Part shown: positions 1-6,323 of the stretch, piece by piece | How positions within the stretch are numbered: position 1 is the first letter of the stretch | Layout: each line of letters starts with the position of its first letter | Assembly: GCA_023135745.1 (NCBI GenBank) | Contig: JAGLSM010000132.1 | Coordinates: forward strand, 1-6,323 | Length of the DNA stretch: 6,323 nucleotides | DNA from: Spirochaetota bacterium | Lineage (GTDB): Bacteria; Spirochaetota; JAGLSM01 | Direction of reading: 5' to 3' | Position numbers and translations under genes: made by a program | The notes under the pieces: model-generated | The model's input: the letters and a program-made list of their open reading frames with translations, nothing else | Database searches by the model: none | Told to the model about the DNA's origin: nothing

Positions 1-551
1 TAAAAATCAGTTTCTGCCTGTATCTTCGACCGCCTGTCCATTGCTTCATGTTCATTAATCATACCGCTTGCAAGCTCACCATCTACAGCCATGTATTTAT
101 TCGGCATAGCATCCAGTCTGAATCTTGCCGCGACTTCAGAAATACGTGTTGATCCCTTGGTAATAACTATAAACTGAACCGCAACAAGAATAAGGAATAT
201 GATTATACCTACTACATAGTTACCACCAACCACAAAGTCGCCGAATGCCTTGATGATTTTTGAATCAAAAGATGTTCCTTCAGTCAATATCATCCTTGTT
301 GATGAGACATTGATTGCCAGCCGGAAAACAGTTGTCATCAATAAAAGAGATGGAAAAACAGAAAATTCAGCAGCATTTTTCATATACATAACTGTCAGAA
401 TTACAACCAGAGAAAACATAAGGTTAACAGCAATAAGACCGTCCAGCATCAATGCCGGAATCGGAATAATCAACATAAAAATTACAGCTACAACAGCAAC
501 TGCCAGAAGAACATCAGTCCGTTTTGCAAGCAATGATTTTTTTTCTGCCAT
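1..551 (-). CDS. flhA: Flagellar export gate protein FlhA (N-terminal part, cut by window edge)
   Basis: FlhA is the large inner-membrane subunit of the flagellar type III export apparatus; its C-terminal cytoplasmic domain docks chaperone-substrate complexes. Only the first 183 codons lie here; the reading frame is open at the window edge, so the usual ~700-residue protein continues outside. Visible are a short basic N-terminus, hydrophobic segments at about residues 14-31, 37-56, 64-82 and 113-131, and the FHIPEP-family region at about 135-160 (TRISEVAARF followed by LDAMP). The ATG at 551 is preceded by AAAGGGTG with suitable spacing, and the following MAEKKSLLAKRTDVLLA fits a FlhA start. 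It lies 53 bases after flhB and is probably co-transcribed. The signature reads PNKYMAVD where the family norm is close to PGKQMAID. Identity is secure from sequence character and position. Confidence 0.97.
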   Translation of the reverse strand, partial: MAEKKSLLAKRTDVLLAVAVVAVIFMLIIPIPALMLDGLIAVNLMFSLVVILTVMYMKNAAEFSVFPSLLLMTTVFRLAINVSSTRMILTEGTSFDSKIIKAFGDFVVGGNYVVGIIIFLILVAVQFIVITKGSTRISEVAARFRLDAMPNKYMAVDGELASGMINEHEAMDRRSKIQAETDF

Positions 552-604
552 TTATCACCCTTTCATTCTGGAACAAAAAATAAATTTTTAAAACTTTTGT
601 GAAT

Positions 605-1816
605 CTAAACAAGCACCTTCGGCTGGTGATTGAACTTATCCAGCTTGCTGAATATCATTGCAACTGCTTCAAACAATGCCTCCGGTATTGAGTCGCCCAC
701 TTCAGCATCATTGTACAATGCCCATGCCATAGGCTTGTTTTCAATAGTCTGAACTCTGGAATCAGCTGCTATCTGCCTGATTACATGCGCAAGATGGTCT
801 GCGCCTTTAGCAACAACAACCGGCGCCATATGCTGATCTGTATCATATTTTAACGCTATTGCTATATGCGTCGGGTTTGTAATAACAACATCAGCTGATT
901 TTACCATTGCCGGCAGATTTCTCTGTGCAAGTTCCCTGCTCTTCTGCATTATCCTCTGTTTTACATGAGGATCGCCTTCTTCCTGTTTGCGTTCCTCTTT
1001 TAATTCCGGAACAGTCATTTTTAATGATTCAAGATGCTGTCTTCTCTGGAAAATATAATCCGGAATTGAAATAACTATCAAAGCAAGGCAAATTCCGTTA
1101 ATTATCTTAAAAGCCGTAGTTGTAACCTGATTCATACCCTGGGCAACCCCAAGATTCATCATATTTAAAAGTTTTGTAAAATCACCCCTGATTATTATAA
1201 AAGCAATACCGGAGATAAGAATAAGTTTTAAAGATGACTTAACAAAATTCATCATCGACTGTTTAGAAAAAAACACTTTCTCCATAAGTTTCTTTACCGT
1301 AAATGAAATTCTGGTAAAATCAGGTTTTATCGGCTTTAAAGTAAATAAAAAACCAACCTGAACAACATTTGATAAAAGAGCCACAATAAAAGCAACTCCT
1401 ATAAGAGGGCCGATAATGTAAAATAATGCCGCTATAGCCTTGATTACATATGCGTTAATGTTTCCCTGAGAGATCTCAATTTCATTCATATTATTCAAAC
1501 AAAATCCAAACAGGTCCTTAACTCCTCCAAGAATATGGTGCCCCAGCAATGAGATAGCCCAGAATGTAAACAGCATAACAAGCGCGGATGGAATCTCAGC
1601 GCTTTTAGGAACTTTGCCGTCCTCTCTTGCCTTTCTCTTTTTTGTCTCTGTCGGTTCTTCAGTCTTCCCCTCATCCTCAGCGGCAAAAAACTGAAGATCA
1701 AGATAAAAGGAATCATCAGCTGTATATACTTTAAGATTACAGGACGCATTACTCCTTAAAATAAAAGCAAAGAAATTTTTAAATTTCAAAAAAAGCAAAC
1801 CGTAAAATTCTTTCAA
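605..1816 (-). CDS. flhB: Flagellar export switch protein FlhB
   Basis: FlhB is a membrane component of the flagellar type III export gate that changes export from rod/hook to filament substrates after cleaving itself. The 403-residue product has the family entry motif LDLQFFAAEDEGKTEEPTE near residues 39-57, hydrophobic segments near 76-95, 126-157, 197-210 and 239-254, a charged linker with EEGDPHVKQRI near 279-289, and the self-cleavage motif NPTH at 314-317 (cut expected between N314 and P315). The C-terminal domain (VVAKGADHLAHVIRQIA and IPEALFEAVA) is intact, ending in a short basic tail. The start is TTG at 1816, supported by AGGA six bases upstream and by the fliR stop 22 bases before it. 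This gives about 38 residues ahead of the conserved motif, more than most FlhB proteins. There is no in-frame ATG between the TTG and the motif. The exact start is less certain than the identity. Confidence 0.96.
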   Translation of the reverse strand: MKEFYGLLFLKFKNFFAFILRSNASCNLKVYTADDSFYLDLQFFAAEDEGKTEEPTETKKRKAREDGKVPKSAEIPSALVMLFTFWAISLLGHHILGGVKDLFGFCLNNMNEIEISQGNINAYVIKAIAALFYIIGPLIGVAFIVALLSNVVQVGFLFTLKPIKPDFTRISFTVKKLMEKVFFSKQSMMNFVKSSLKLILISGIAFIIIRGDFTKLLNMMNLGVAQGMNQVTTTAFKIINGICLALIVISIPDYIFQRRQHLESLKMTVPELKEERKQEEGDPHVKQRIMQKSRELAQRNLPAMVKSADVVITNPTHIAIALKYDTDQHMAPVVVAKGADHLAHVIRQIAADSRVQTIENKPMAWALYNDAEVGDSIPEALFEAVAMIFSKLDKFNHQPKVLV

Positions 1817-1822
1817 GTTTTA

Positions 1823-1826
1823 TCCT
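1823..1826 (-). promoter_or_regulatory. Ribosome binding site deciding the flhB TTG start
   Basis: AGGA lies six bases (TAAAAC) before the TTG at 1816, directly after the fliR stop. No in-frame ATG exists before the conserved FlhB motif, so this weak site is the main evidence for the chosen start. Confidence 0.5.
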
Positions 1827-1838
1827 AATAAACTTTAA

Positions 1839-2615
1839 TCAAAGAGAAGCAAGAAGCTTCCACGTATATTTGATACCAAGCTCAATCCAGTTGCTCATAA
1901 ACCGCAAAATAAAAGGTATGGCAAAAAATACAACAGAGATTCCCACCGCTATCTGAATGGGAAAACCCAGCATAAGAACATTCATCTGAGGAGCAGCCTT
2001 CGCAAGAAGGCCAAGCGTAACTGAAATAATAAAAGCGGTGCCTATTACAGGCAGTCCTATTGAAATAGCGGCGCCGAACATTCTTTGAAAAGCCTCGGCA
2101 AAACCTTTTGCAAAAACTCCTGCTGAATTAACAATATTCAATACAGGAACATTTATATAGCTCTTGTAGACTCCAGCTATTAAATGATGATGAGCGTTAA
2201 CCGCGATAAATACCAACATTGCAAAAATAGCCAGAAGTTGTCCCATAATCGGAATCTGTATCTGTGACTGAGGATCAAACACCATTGAAATACCAAGCCC
2301 CATTTGCATGGAAAATAACTGACCTGAATACTGAAAAGCTACAAAGAAAATTGAAATCATAAATCCAATAAGAAGACCAATCAGAACTTCACCCGCAATC
2401 TGCATTAAAAAAGGCACCGTATCAAGCTCTGCTTTGATATTAAGCTTCAGTACCATTGGAAATATTACAATTGTTATTAAAAAAGCCAGAAGAGCCTTTA
2501 CCCGGAAAGGTATAATAAACGATGAAAAAAATGGAGCTACCGCAAACATGGCAAGCATCCTCGCCATAATAAGGAGTAAAACCTGGAAATTCTGTATTAA
2601 ACCAATAGTTACCAT
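1839..2615 (-). CDS. fliR: Flagellar export gate protein FliR
   Basis: FliR is the single-copy membrane subunit of the FliPQR export channel. The 258-residue product matches the usual length of about 260 and is almost entirely hydrophobic, with about six membrane segments. Recognisable family stretches are PFRVKALLAF (36-45), GQLFSMQMGLGISMVFDPQS (98-117), the polar MGQLLAIFAM region that follows, VNAHHHLIAG (139-148) and KAAPQMNVLMLGFPIQIAVG (206-225). The ATG at 2615 is four bases after the fliQ stop, with AGGTAGG close upstream overlapping the end of fliQ, so translation is probably coupled. No truncation or frameshift is seen. In the assembled channel FliR sits with five FliP and four FliQ subunits; that stoichiometry is known from other bacteria, not from this sequence. 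Confidence 0.96.
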   Translation of the reverse strand: MVTIGLIQNFQVLLLIMARMLAMFAVAPFFSSFIIPFRVKALLAFLITIVIFPMVLKLNIKAELDTVPFLMQIAGEVLIGLLIGFMISIFFVAFQYSGQLFSMQMGLGISMVFDPQSQIQIPIMGQLLAIFAMLVFIAVNAHHHLIAGVYKSYINVPVLNIVNSAGVFAKGFAEAFQRMFGAAISIGLPVIGTAFIISVTLGLLAKAAPQMNVLMLGFPIQIAVGISVVFFAIPFILRFMSNWIELGIKYTWKLLASL

Positions 2616-2619
2616 CAGC

Positions 2620-2889
2620 CTACCTGGTCATCATAGGTATTAAATTAAAAATACGTTTAGTAAATTCGATCAGGGTTGAAAGCATCCAATTTGAAAAAAT
2701 AATTATTGAAAGAAAAATCGCAACAACCTTGGGCACAAACGTCAGTGTTTGTTCCTGGATACTCGTTGTAGCCTGAAATATTGACACAAGAAGCCCAATC
2801 ATCATTCCTACACCAAGCATCGGCGCTGAAAGCATAAGTATATGAAGCAGCGCTTCCCTCGCTATTTTAGTAATAAAAGCAATATTCAT
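2620..2889 (-). CDS. fliQ: Flagellar export gate protein FliQ
   Basis: FliQ is a small two-helix membrane protein of the FliPQR export channel. The product has 89 residues, the family norm, with hydrophobic segments at about 14-38 and 52-73 joined by the conserved polar loop SIQEQTLTFVPK (43-54), a hallmark of FliQ. The short C-terminus ends in MMTR. The start ATG at 2889 follows GGAGGT with three bases between, and the 11-base gap from the fliP stop is made up mostly of that ribosome binding site, suggesting coupling to fliP. fliR begins four bases after its stop. Nothing unusual is seen in the coding sequence. Confidence 0.97.
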   Translation of the reverse strand: MNIAFITKIAREALLHILMLSAPMLGVGMMIGLLVSIFQATTSIQEQTLTFVPKVVAIFLSIIIFSNWMLSTLIEFTKRIFNLIPMMTR

Positions 2890-2900
2890 AAGACCTCCAT

Positions 2901-3662
2901 TTATCCGAATCCCTGCACAAGTTTCTGGATTAATAAATTCCAGCCGTCAACCAGGTAAAACAGAATGATTTTAAACGGGAGAGAGACCATTACAGGCGGG
3001 AGCATTATCATACCCATTGACATTAGAGTTGAAGCAACTACCATATCAATAATAATAAAAGGAACAAAAATGATTATTCCGATTTTAAACGCTGTGGTAA
3101 GTTCGCTAATTATAAAAGCCGGAATTAAAACATAGGTCGGAATATCTTTCCTTGTTTTCGGTCTCTTACCTTTTGCAAGGTGAAGAAATAAAGCTATATC
3201 CTTCTCCCTGGCCTGTCTAAACATAAATGCACGAATCGGTTTTATCCCGCGTTCGTAGAGCTGTGCCGCAGAAATTTTCTTTTTTAAAAAAGGCTGAACC
3301 GCATCTTTATTAATCTTACCAATGGTAGGAGCCATAATAAAAAGGGTTAAAAACAATGCCAGACCCATCAATACCTGATTAGGAGGCATCTGCTGCGTAG
3401 CAAGAGCCATCCTCGTAAATGAAAAAACAATCGCGATCCTGATAAAACTGGTTACCATTATAATTATCGCGGGGGCAAGTGATAGAACCGTTAAAAGCAG
3501 CAGTATCTGAAGAGACAGGGCGACCTCATTCGGACCCCTTGCCTGATCAACTCCAAAGGTAACCCTGGGCAATACAAAACCCTGGGCATTAGAAAATGAT
3601 GGTAAGAGTAAAAATAGTAATAAGATAAAGATACTTAAATGAAGCTTCCTTCTAGAAACCAT
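2901..3662 (-). CDS. fliP: Flagellar export gate protein FliP
   Basis: FliP is the main ring-forming subunit of the flagellar export channel in the inner membrane. The 253-residue product is full length. It begins with a cleavable-looking signal peptide (basic MVSRRK, a leucine-rich core at about 7-22, and SNA before Q27), which is typical of FliP. Four hydrophobic segments follow at about 50-70, 97-113, 178-208 and 213-236. Both family signatures are present: ATQQMPPNQVLMGLALFL (88-105) and IIDMVVASTLMSMGMIMLPP (204-223). The ATG at 3662 is preceded by a strong GGGAGGGG ribosome binding site. Unlike its neighbours it is set off from the upstream gene by 118 bases holding a hairpin, so expression of fliPQR-flhBA might be adjusted relative to fliO and the switch genes; that is an inference. 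Confidence 0.98.
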   Translation of the reverse strand: MVSRRKLHLSIFILLLFLLLPSFSNAQGFVLPRVTFGVDQARGPNEVALSLQILLLLTVLSLAPAIIIMVTSFIRIAIVFSFTRMALATQQMPPNQVLMGLALFLTLFIMAPTIGKINKDAVQPFLKKKISAAQLYERGIKPIRAFMFRQAREKDIALFLHLAKGKRPKTRKDIPTYVLIPAFIISELTTAFKIGIIIFVPFIIIDMVVASTLMSMGMIMLPPVMVSLPFKIILFYLVDGWNLLIQKLVQGFG

Positions 3663-3672
3663 TTCCCCTCCC
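3660..3672 (-). promoter_or_regulatory. Strong ribosome binding site of fliP, identical to that of fliO
   Basis: The 13 bases GGGAGGGGAAATG, covering the Shine-Dalgarno and start codon, are identical to those at the fliO start (4396-4408). The G-rich core should pair well with the 16S rRNA tail and supports the ATG at 3662. Confidence 0.7.
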
Positions 3673-3685
3673 TAGGATGGTCCCG

Positions 3686-3717
3686 AAAAAAGGCCTGTTT
3701 ATAGTAAAATACAGCCC
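3686..3717 (-). terminator. Possible intrinsic terminator or attenuator between fliO and fliP
   Basis: On the minus strand GGGCTGT and ACAGGCC can pair in a seven-position stem with one G-G mismatch around a 12-base loop, followed at once by six T residues. This is the shape of a weak rho-independent terminator. It lies 63 bases past the fliO stop and 23 bases before the fliP start codon. Because it sits inside an apparently continuous operon, partial termination (attenuation) is more plausible than a full stop. The stem is short and imperfect, so it may instead be chance or an mRNA-processing or stability element. Confidence 0.4.
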
Positions 3718-3780
3718 TGAAACGAAATTTTAGCTATTCAATGCTCTAAATATTAACGTAATTTAAATTTTTGTAAAGAT

Positions 3781-4398
3781 TTATTTATTTTTTATTTTTC
3801 TTAGTCTGTCCCGCTGTTTTTTCATAAAATCAATCTTTTCACCGTTATCTGCAGGTTTAACCTGGTTTCCGGCACGGCCGAGAAATGAAGTCAATTTCTC
3901 AAGAAATCCCTCTGCCCCTTTTTGAGGCTGCCTTGAATACTCGAGTCTTAACCAATCAATGGTTTCTTTATCATCAATTTCTGAGAGAAGATTAATTGTA
4001 TTATCAGTGACACCTATTAAAAATATTTTTGAACCAACCTCTACAATCTGGAGCATTCTGTTGCCGCCGAGACCGGTGCTTGAAATGACCTTAATAACAG
4101 CAGGGGAACCAAAGCCGCCCCCTCTCTTTTTCTGAATGAAGCGGAAAATGCCGTATATGCCCACAACAAATAGAGCAAGAATTATCAGAGTCTCAACAAA
4201 GGTACCAAGACCGCCAATACCAATATCCTGATTCTTCGCATTTTTCTGATTTTGACCTAAAACATCCTGCCGTTTATTAATGTTTTTTATGTAGTTGTCA
4301 TTAGTTTTAGAAGAAGTATTAGTAACCGCAAAACCTTGAGGTAACAAATAAATAATATTAAAAATTATTAAAAACAAAATAATTGTTTTTTTCCGCAT
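3781..4398 (-). CDS. fliO: Flagellar assembly protein FliO (FliZ in some spirochaete naming)
   Basis: FliO is a poorly conserved membrane protein that stabilises FliP and promotes FliPQR channel assembly. The 205-residue product has an N-terminal signal peptide (MRKKT, hydrophobic core to about residue 20, GFA before V25), a polar Asn/Lys-rich linker (about 26-60), one transmembrane helix at about 65-88 (FVETLIILALFVVGIYGIF) and a cytoplasmic domain starting with the basic FIQKKRGGGF. The stretch VIKVISSTGLGGNRMLQIVE (101-120), followed by GSKIFLIGVTDNTINLLSEI, matches the FliO pattern of a small beta-rich domain. The C-terminal tail is strongly basic (KKQRDRLRKIKNK). It is longer than the enterobacterial form, as is common in spirochaetes and Firmicutes. 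The ATG at 4398 has a strong upstream ribosome binding site. Assignment rests on domain layout and position between fliY and fliP. Confidence 0.9.
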   Translation of the reverse strand: MRKKTIILFLIIFNIIYLLPQGFAVTNTSSKTNDNYIKNINKRQDVLGQNQKNAKNQDIGIGGLGTFVETLIILALFVVGIYGIFRFIQKKRGGGFGSPAVIKVISSTGLGGNRMLQIVEVGSKIFLIGVTDNTINLLSEIDDKETIDWLRLEYSRQPQKGAEGFLEKLTSFLGRAGNQVKPADNGEKIDFMKKQRDRLRKIKNK

Positions 4399-4408
4399 TT
4401 CCCCTCCC
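4396..4408 (-). promoter_or_regulatory. Strong ribosome binding site of fliO
   Basis: GGGAGGGGAAATG covers the Shine-Dalgarno and the start codon, which supports the ATG at 4398. It is the same 13-base block found at the fliP start. The rest of the 41-base gap to fliY shows no hairpin or promoter that I can support. Confidence 0.7.
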
Positions 4409-4439
4409 GAAAAATGTTATTTATCTTTTACACCGTTAA

Positions 4440-5528
4440 TTAATGAATATTATCAATACGCTCCATTGGAGAAACAATTTCTGTTACACGAACTCCAAAG
4501 TTTTCGTCAATAACCACAACCTCACCCTTCGCGATAAGTTTCTGGTTAACAAGAAGGTCTACCGGTTCACCCGCAAGTTTTTCAAGCTCAATAATGGAAC
4601 CTTCTCCGAGGCCAAGAATATCTTTAATAAGCATTTTTGTGCGGCCCAACTCCACAGTGAGCTGCATCTGAACGTCCATGAGAAGACCAATGTTACTGTT
4701 GTTTTTCCCCTGAACTCCCTGTGAAAACTGCGGATATTGCACATTTGCCACACCAATTTGCCCTTGAGAAGGAGATGAATCCATAACCGGCCCTCCGGCA
4801 AATCCGGGACTCGCATCCTGAGGCGCCATAGAACCAAAAGACATATCGCTTCCAATACCCATAACAGTGTTGACAATTTCTTTTACAAGTTTGAAAGGCA
4901 TTATTTGTGTAACCTGAATCTGATCCTGACCTTCAGGTTTAAGTGTATAAGATACACGTGCAAGCTTATTTCCGGTTGGAAAAGTCAACTCGGTACTTGA
5001 GTTTGCCATTATTGCATTAGCTTCAGCAAAACGAACAGACTTACCAAGTTTACCTGCCATACTTGAGGCAGCAGCGCCATACATTTGATTCATAGTCTGC
5101 ACAAGGGCATTTAATGCCATATCAGTTAATTCCTGACCGGTCTGCCCCATAGTCATATTGGAAATTGTTATAGCACCTGAATCCTGAAGCACAAAAATAT
5201 TATCACCTGAAATACCATCCTGAAGGTTCATGCTGACCTGAACCAAATGTCCGACCAGTTCAGCTCTGATCTCCTCAGGCCCCATTACATCAACCTTCAT
5301 CATACCAACTCCAACTTGAGCTGATATAATGGTGCTTAGACTCGATGCAGCCGCGTCAGTCGCAGCACGTATCACATCCAGCAGAGTAGATTTTTCATTG
5401 TCGGAAAGCGTTTCAGAAGAAGCCGCAGGAGCCGCCATACTTGTACTGGCGTTGCTGCCGCTCATAAGTTCATCAGTACCCGCTAATAGAGCATCAATTT
5501 CTTCCTGGGATAAAGAACCATCACTCAT
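4440..5528 (-). CDS. fliY: Flagellar motor switch protein FliY (FliN family with CheC-like domain)
   Basis: FliY is a C-ring (switch) protein that joins FliM and FliG to set rotation direction and to help export. The 362-residue product has three parts. Residues 6-15 (LSQEEIDALL) match the CheY-P-binding peptide normally found at the FliM N-terminus. About 40-215 is a CheC-like domain with two pseudo-repeats (around 50-68 and 138-160). After a Gly/Ser/Pro/Gln-rich linker (about 226-278), the C-terminal SpoA/FliN domain runs from about 283 (LLMDVQMQLTVELGRTKMLI) through LAGEPVDLLVNQKLIAKGEV to VRVTEIVSPMERI. I chose the ATG at 5528 over the one at 5534 because AGGAGG lies eight bases before the former but only two before the latter. 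The start overlaps the fliM stop by eight bases, implying coupling. The CheC active-site positions look degenerate (D51/R54 and Q144/N147 where E and N are expected), suggesting a structural rather than phosphatase role. Confidence 0.95.
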   Translation of the reverse strand: MSDGSLSQEEIDALLAGTDELMSGSNASTSMAAPAASSETLSDNEKSTLLDVIRAATDAAASSLSTIISAQVGVGMMKVDVMGPEEIRAELVGHLVQVSMNLQDGISGDNIFVLQDSGAITISNMTMGQTGQELTDMALNALVQTMNQMYGAAASSMAGKLGKSVRFAEANAIMANSSTELTFPTGNKLARVSYTLKPEGQDQIQVTQIMPFKLVKEIVNTVMGIGSDMSFGSMAPQDASPGFAGGPVMDSSPSQGQIGVANVQYPQFSQGVQGKNNSNIGLLMDVQMQLTVELGRTKMLIKDILGLGEGSIIELEKLAGEPVDLLVNQKLIAKGEVVVIDENFGVRVTEIVSPMERIDNIH

Positions 5529-6323
5529 TATCATCCCCTCCTCTTGCTATTTCTTCAAGCATATCTTCTGTAATTTCTTCAAGCTGTCCAACAACCTGAA
5601 CAGCCATTCTGTTACTTACAATACCAGGTCTGCATCTGAATTTGGGTTTATTTCCAATTTTTAAAAGCATGTCTGAATTTATTTTTGCGTTCGGCAAAAG
5701 GACTGTATCTCCCGCACTCAAATTAACTACATCATTCATCGAAAGTTCCACTTCGCCTAATTCAGCCTTAACAAACAGGAAAACCGAATCAAGACGTTCT
5801 TTTAACAGGTTAAGATTTTCTGTTGTAGTTCCCTTCCTGATACTGGAATACCAATACTGAGCAGATAATTTAGATATAATCGGCTCAATTGTGATGTAAG
5901 GAATACAAAAGTTAATCATTCCTTCTACTTCCCCAACCTTTGTTTCCAGAGTTACAAGCACCACCATATCGTTTGGAGGCACAATCTGAGCAAATTGAGG
6001 ATTCGTTTCTATATTTCCAAGCCTTGGTCTTAAATCAATAACGTTAGACCAGGACTCCCTGAGATTAGCCAGAATACGTACTATAATATTTTCCATTACA
6101 GATATCTCAATATCTGTTAATTCCCTGCTTATCTTTGTAGCTTCTCCGCTGCCGCCGAAAAGCCTGTCAATAATAGTAAAGGTTATAGATGGATCAATTT
6201 CAAGTACTGAACTTCCTTTTAATGGATCCATATTAATAACAGCCAGCGTTGTAGGACTTGGAATTGACCTGATAAATTCCTCATAGGTCAACTGATCTAC
6301 CGACGCGACATGAACATGAACCA
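5521..6323 (-). CDS. fliM: Flagellar motor switch protein FliM (C-terminal part, cut by window edge)
   Basis: FliM is the central C-ring subunit that binds CheY-P, FliG and FliN/FliY and sets motor direction. The frame is open to the right edge of the window, so 266 residues of the usual ~340 are visible; the N-terminal CheY-binding peptide and the start of the middle domain are missing. The visible part begins VHVHVASVDQLTYEEFIRSI, then the middle CheC-like domain with INMDPLKGSSVLEIDPSITF and the FliG-contacting GGSG loop in DRLFGGSGEATK, then RELTDIE. The last ~75 residues form the SpoA/FliN-like domain (LSMNDVVNLSAGDTVLLPN, then RPGIVSNRMAVQVVGQLEEI). The TTG at 6291 is an internal leucine in the conserved VDQLTYEEF motif, not a start. 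The TGA stop lies inside the first codons of fliY. Confidence 0.97.
   Translation of the reverse strand, partial: VHVHVASVDQLTYEEFIRSIPSPTTLAVINMDPLKGSSVLEIDPSITFTIIDRLFGGSGEATKISRELTDIEISVMENIIVRILANLRESWSNVIDLRPRLGNIETNPQFAQIVPPNDMVVLVTLETKVGEVEGMINFCIPYITIEPIISKLSAQYWYSSIRKGTTTENLNLLKERLDSVFLFVKAELGEVELSMNDVVNLSAGDTVLLPNAKINSDMLLKIGNKPKFRCRPGIVSNRMAVQVVGQLEEITEDMLEEIARGGDDNE
5537..5542 (-). promoter_or_regulatory. Ribosome binding site of fliY inside the end of fliM
   Basis: AGGAGG is encoded within the last codons of fliM and is eight bases from the ATG at 5528. It decides the fliY start, since the alternative ATG at 5534 is only two bases away. Confidence 0.7.

Noticed and set aside
575..589. 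A/T-only inverted repeat in the flhB-flhA gap
   Set aside because: It has no G-C pairs, so the stem would be too weak for a terminator, and such runs are expected by chance in AT-rich spacers.
250..591. 113-codon open frame on the plus strand
   Set aside because: It lies opposite flhA and the flhB-flhA gap, has no recognisable family motif, and is best explained as a shadow of the flhA coding frame.
1495..1749. 84-codon open frame on the minus strand starting after AAGGAG
   Set aside because: It overlaps flhB in another frame, its product is Arg/Leu-rich without family features, and the SD-to-ATG spacing of two bases is too short. Noted only as an oddity of the flhB start.
3749..3777. TTTACA-17-AATATT promoter-like pair upstream of fliP
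   Set aside because: The -10 matches only four of six consensus positions and the spacer is AT-rich, so it is not strong enough to list as a feature; I also found no sigma-28-type site (TAAA with GCCGATAA) in this gap.
5329..5664. 111-codon plus-strand frame opposite fliY and fliM
   Set aside because: It is antisense to two well-supported genes, with Ala/Ser/Val-rich content expected from the reverse of the FliY N-terminal codons.
6289..6291. TTG as a possible fliM start
   Set aside because: The frame is open upstream to the window edge and the codons encode the conserved VHVHVASVDQ segment of FliM, so the TTG is an internal leucine.

Overview
This window is a dense block of flagellar motor and export genes, all on the minus strand. 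Read in the direction of transcription (right to left) the order is fliM (5' end cut off by the window), fliY (a FliN-type switch protein), fliO, fliP, fliQ, fliR, flhB and flhA (3' part cut off by the window). No gap between genes exceeds 118 bases. I see no RNA gene, mobile element, CRISPR array or foreign-looking insert.

The gene order and the protein character suggest a spirochaete, most like the Treponema/Borrelia fla operon, where fliM-fliY-fliO-fliP-fliQ-fliR-flhB-flhA run together and flhF usually follows. The absence of cheY between fliY and fliO argues against the common Firmicutes layout. The AT-leaning base composition, purine-rich Shine-Dalgarno sites and tight spacing fit this. 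The taxon is an inference; the gene identities are firm.

Region by region: 5521-6323 is the C-terminal three quarters of FliM. 4440-5528 is FliY, overlapping fliM by 8 bases. 3781-4398 is FliO, with a signal peptide. A 118-base gap holding a terminator-like hairpin separates it from fliP (2901-3662). fliQ (2620-2889), fliR (1839-2615) and flhB (605-1816, TTG start) follow with gaps of 11, 4 and 22 bases. A 53-base gap leads to flhA (1-551).

The products form two linked machines. FliM and FliY are the cytoplasmic C-ring (switch) that receives the CheY-P signal. FliP, FliQ and FliR form the membrane export gate, FliO helps assemble FliP, FlhB switches substrate class through NPTH self-cleavage, and FlhA is the large gate and docking subunit. 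No previously undescribed system is visible. The points worth a second look are a possible attenuator between fliO and fliP, a FliY whose CheC-like active-site positions look degenerate, the extended TTG-started FlhB N-terminus, and an atypical FHIPEP signature in FlhA.
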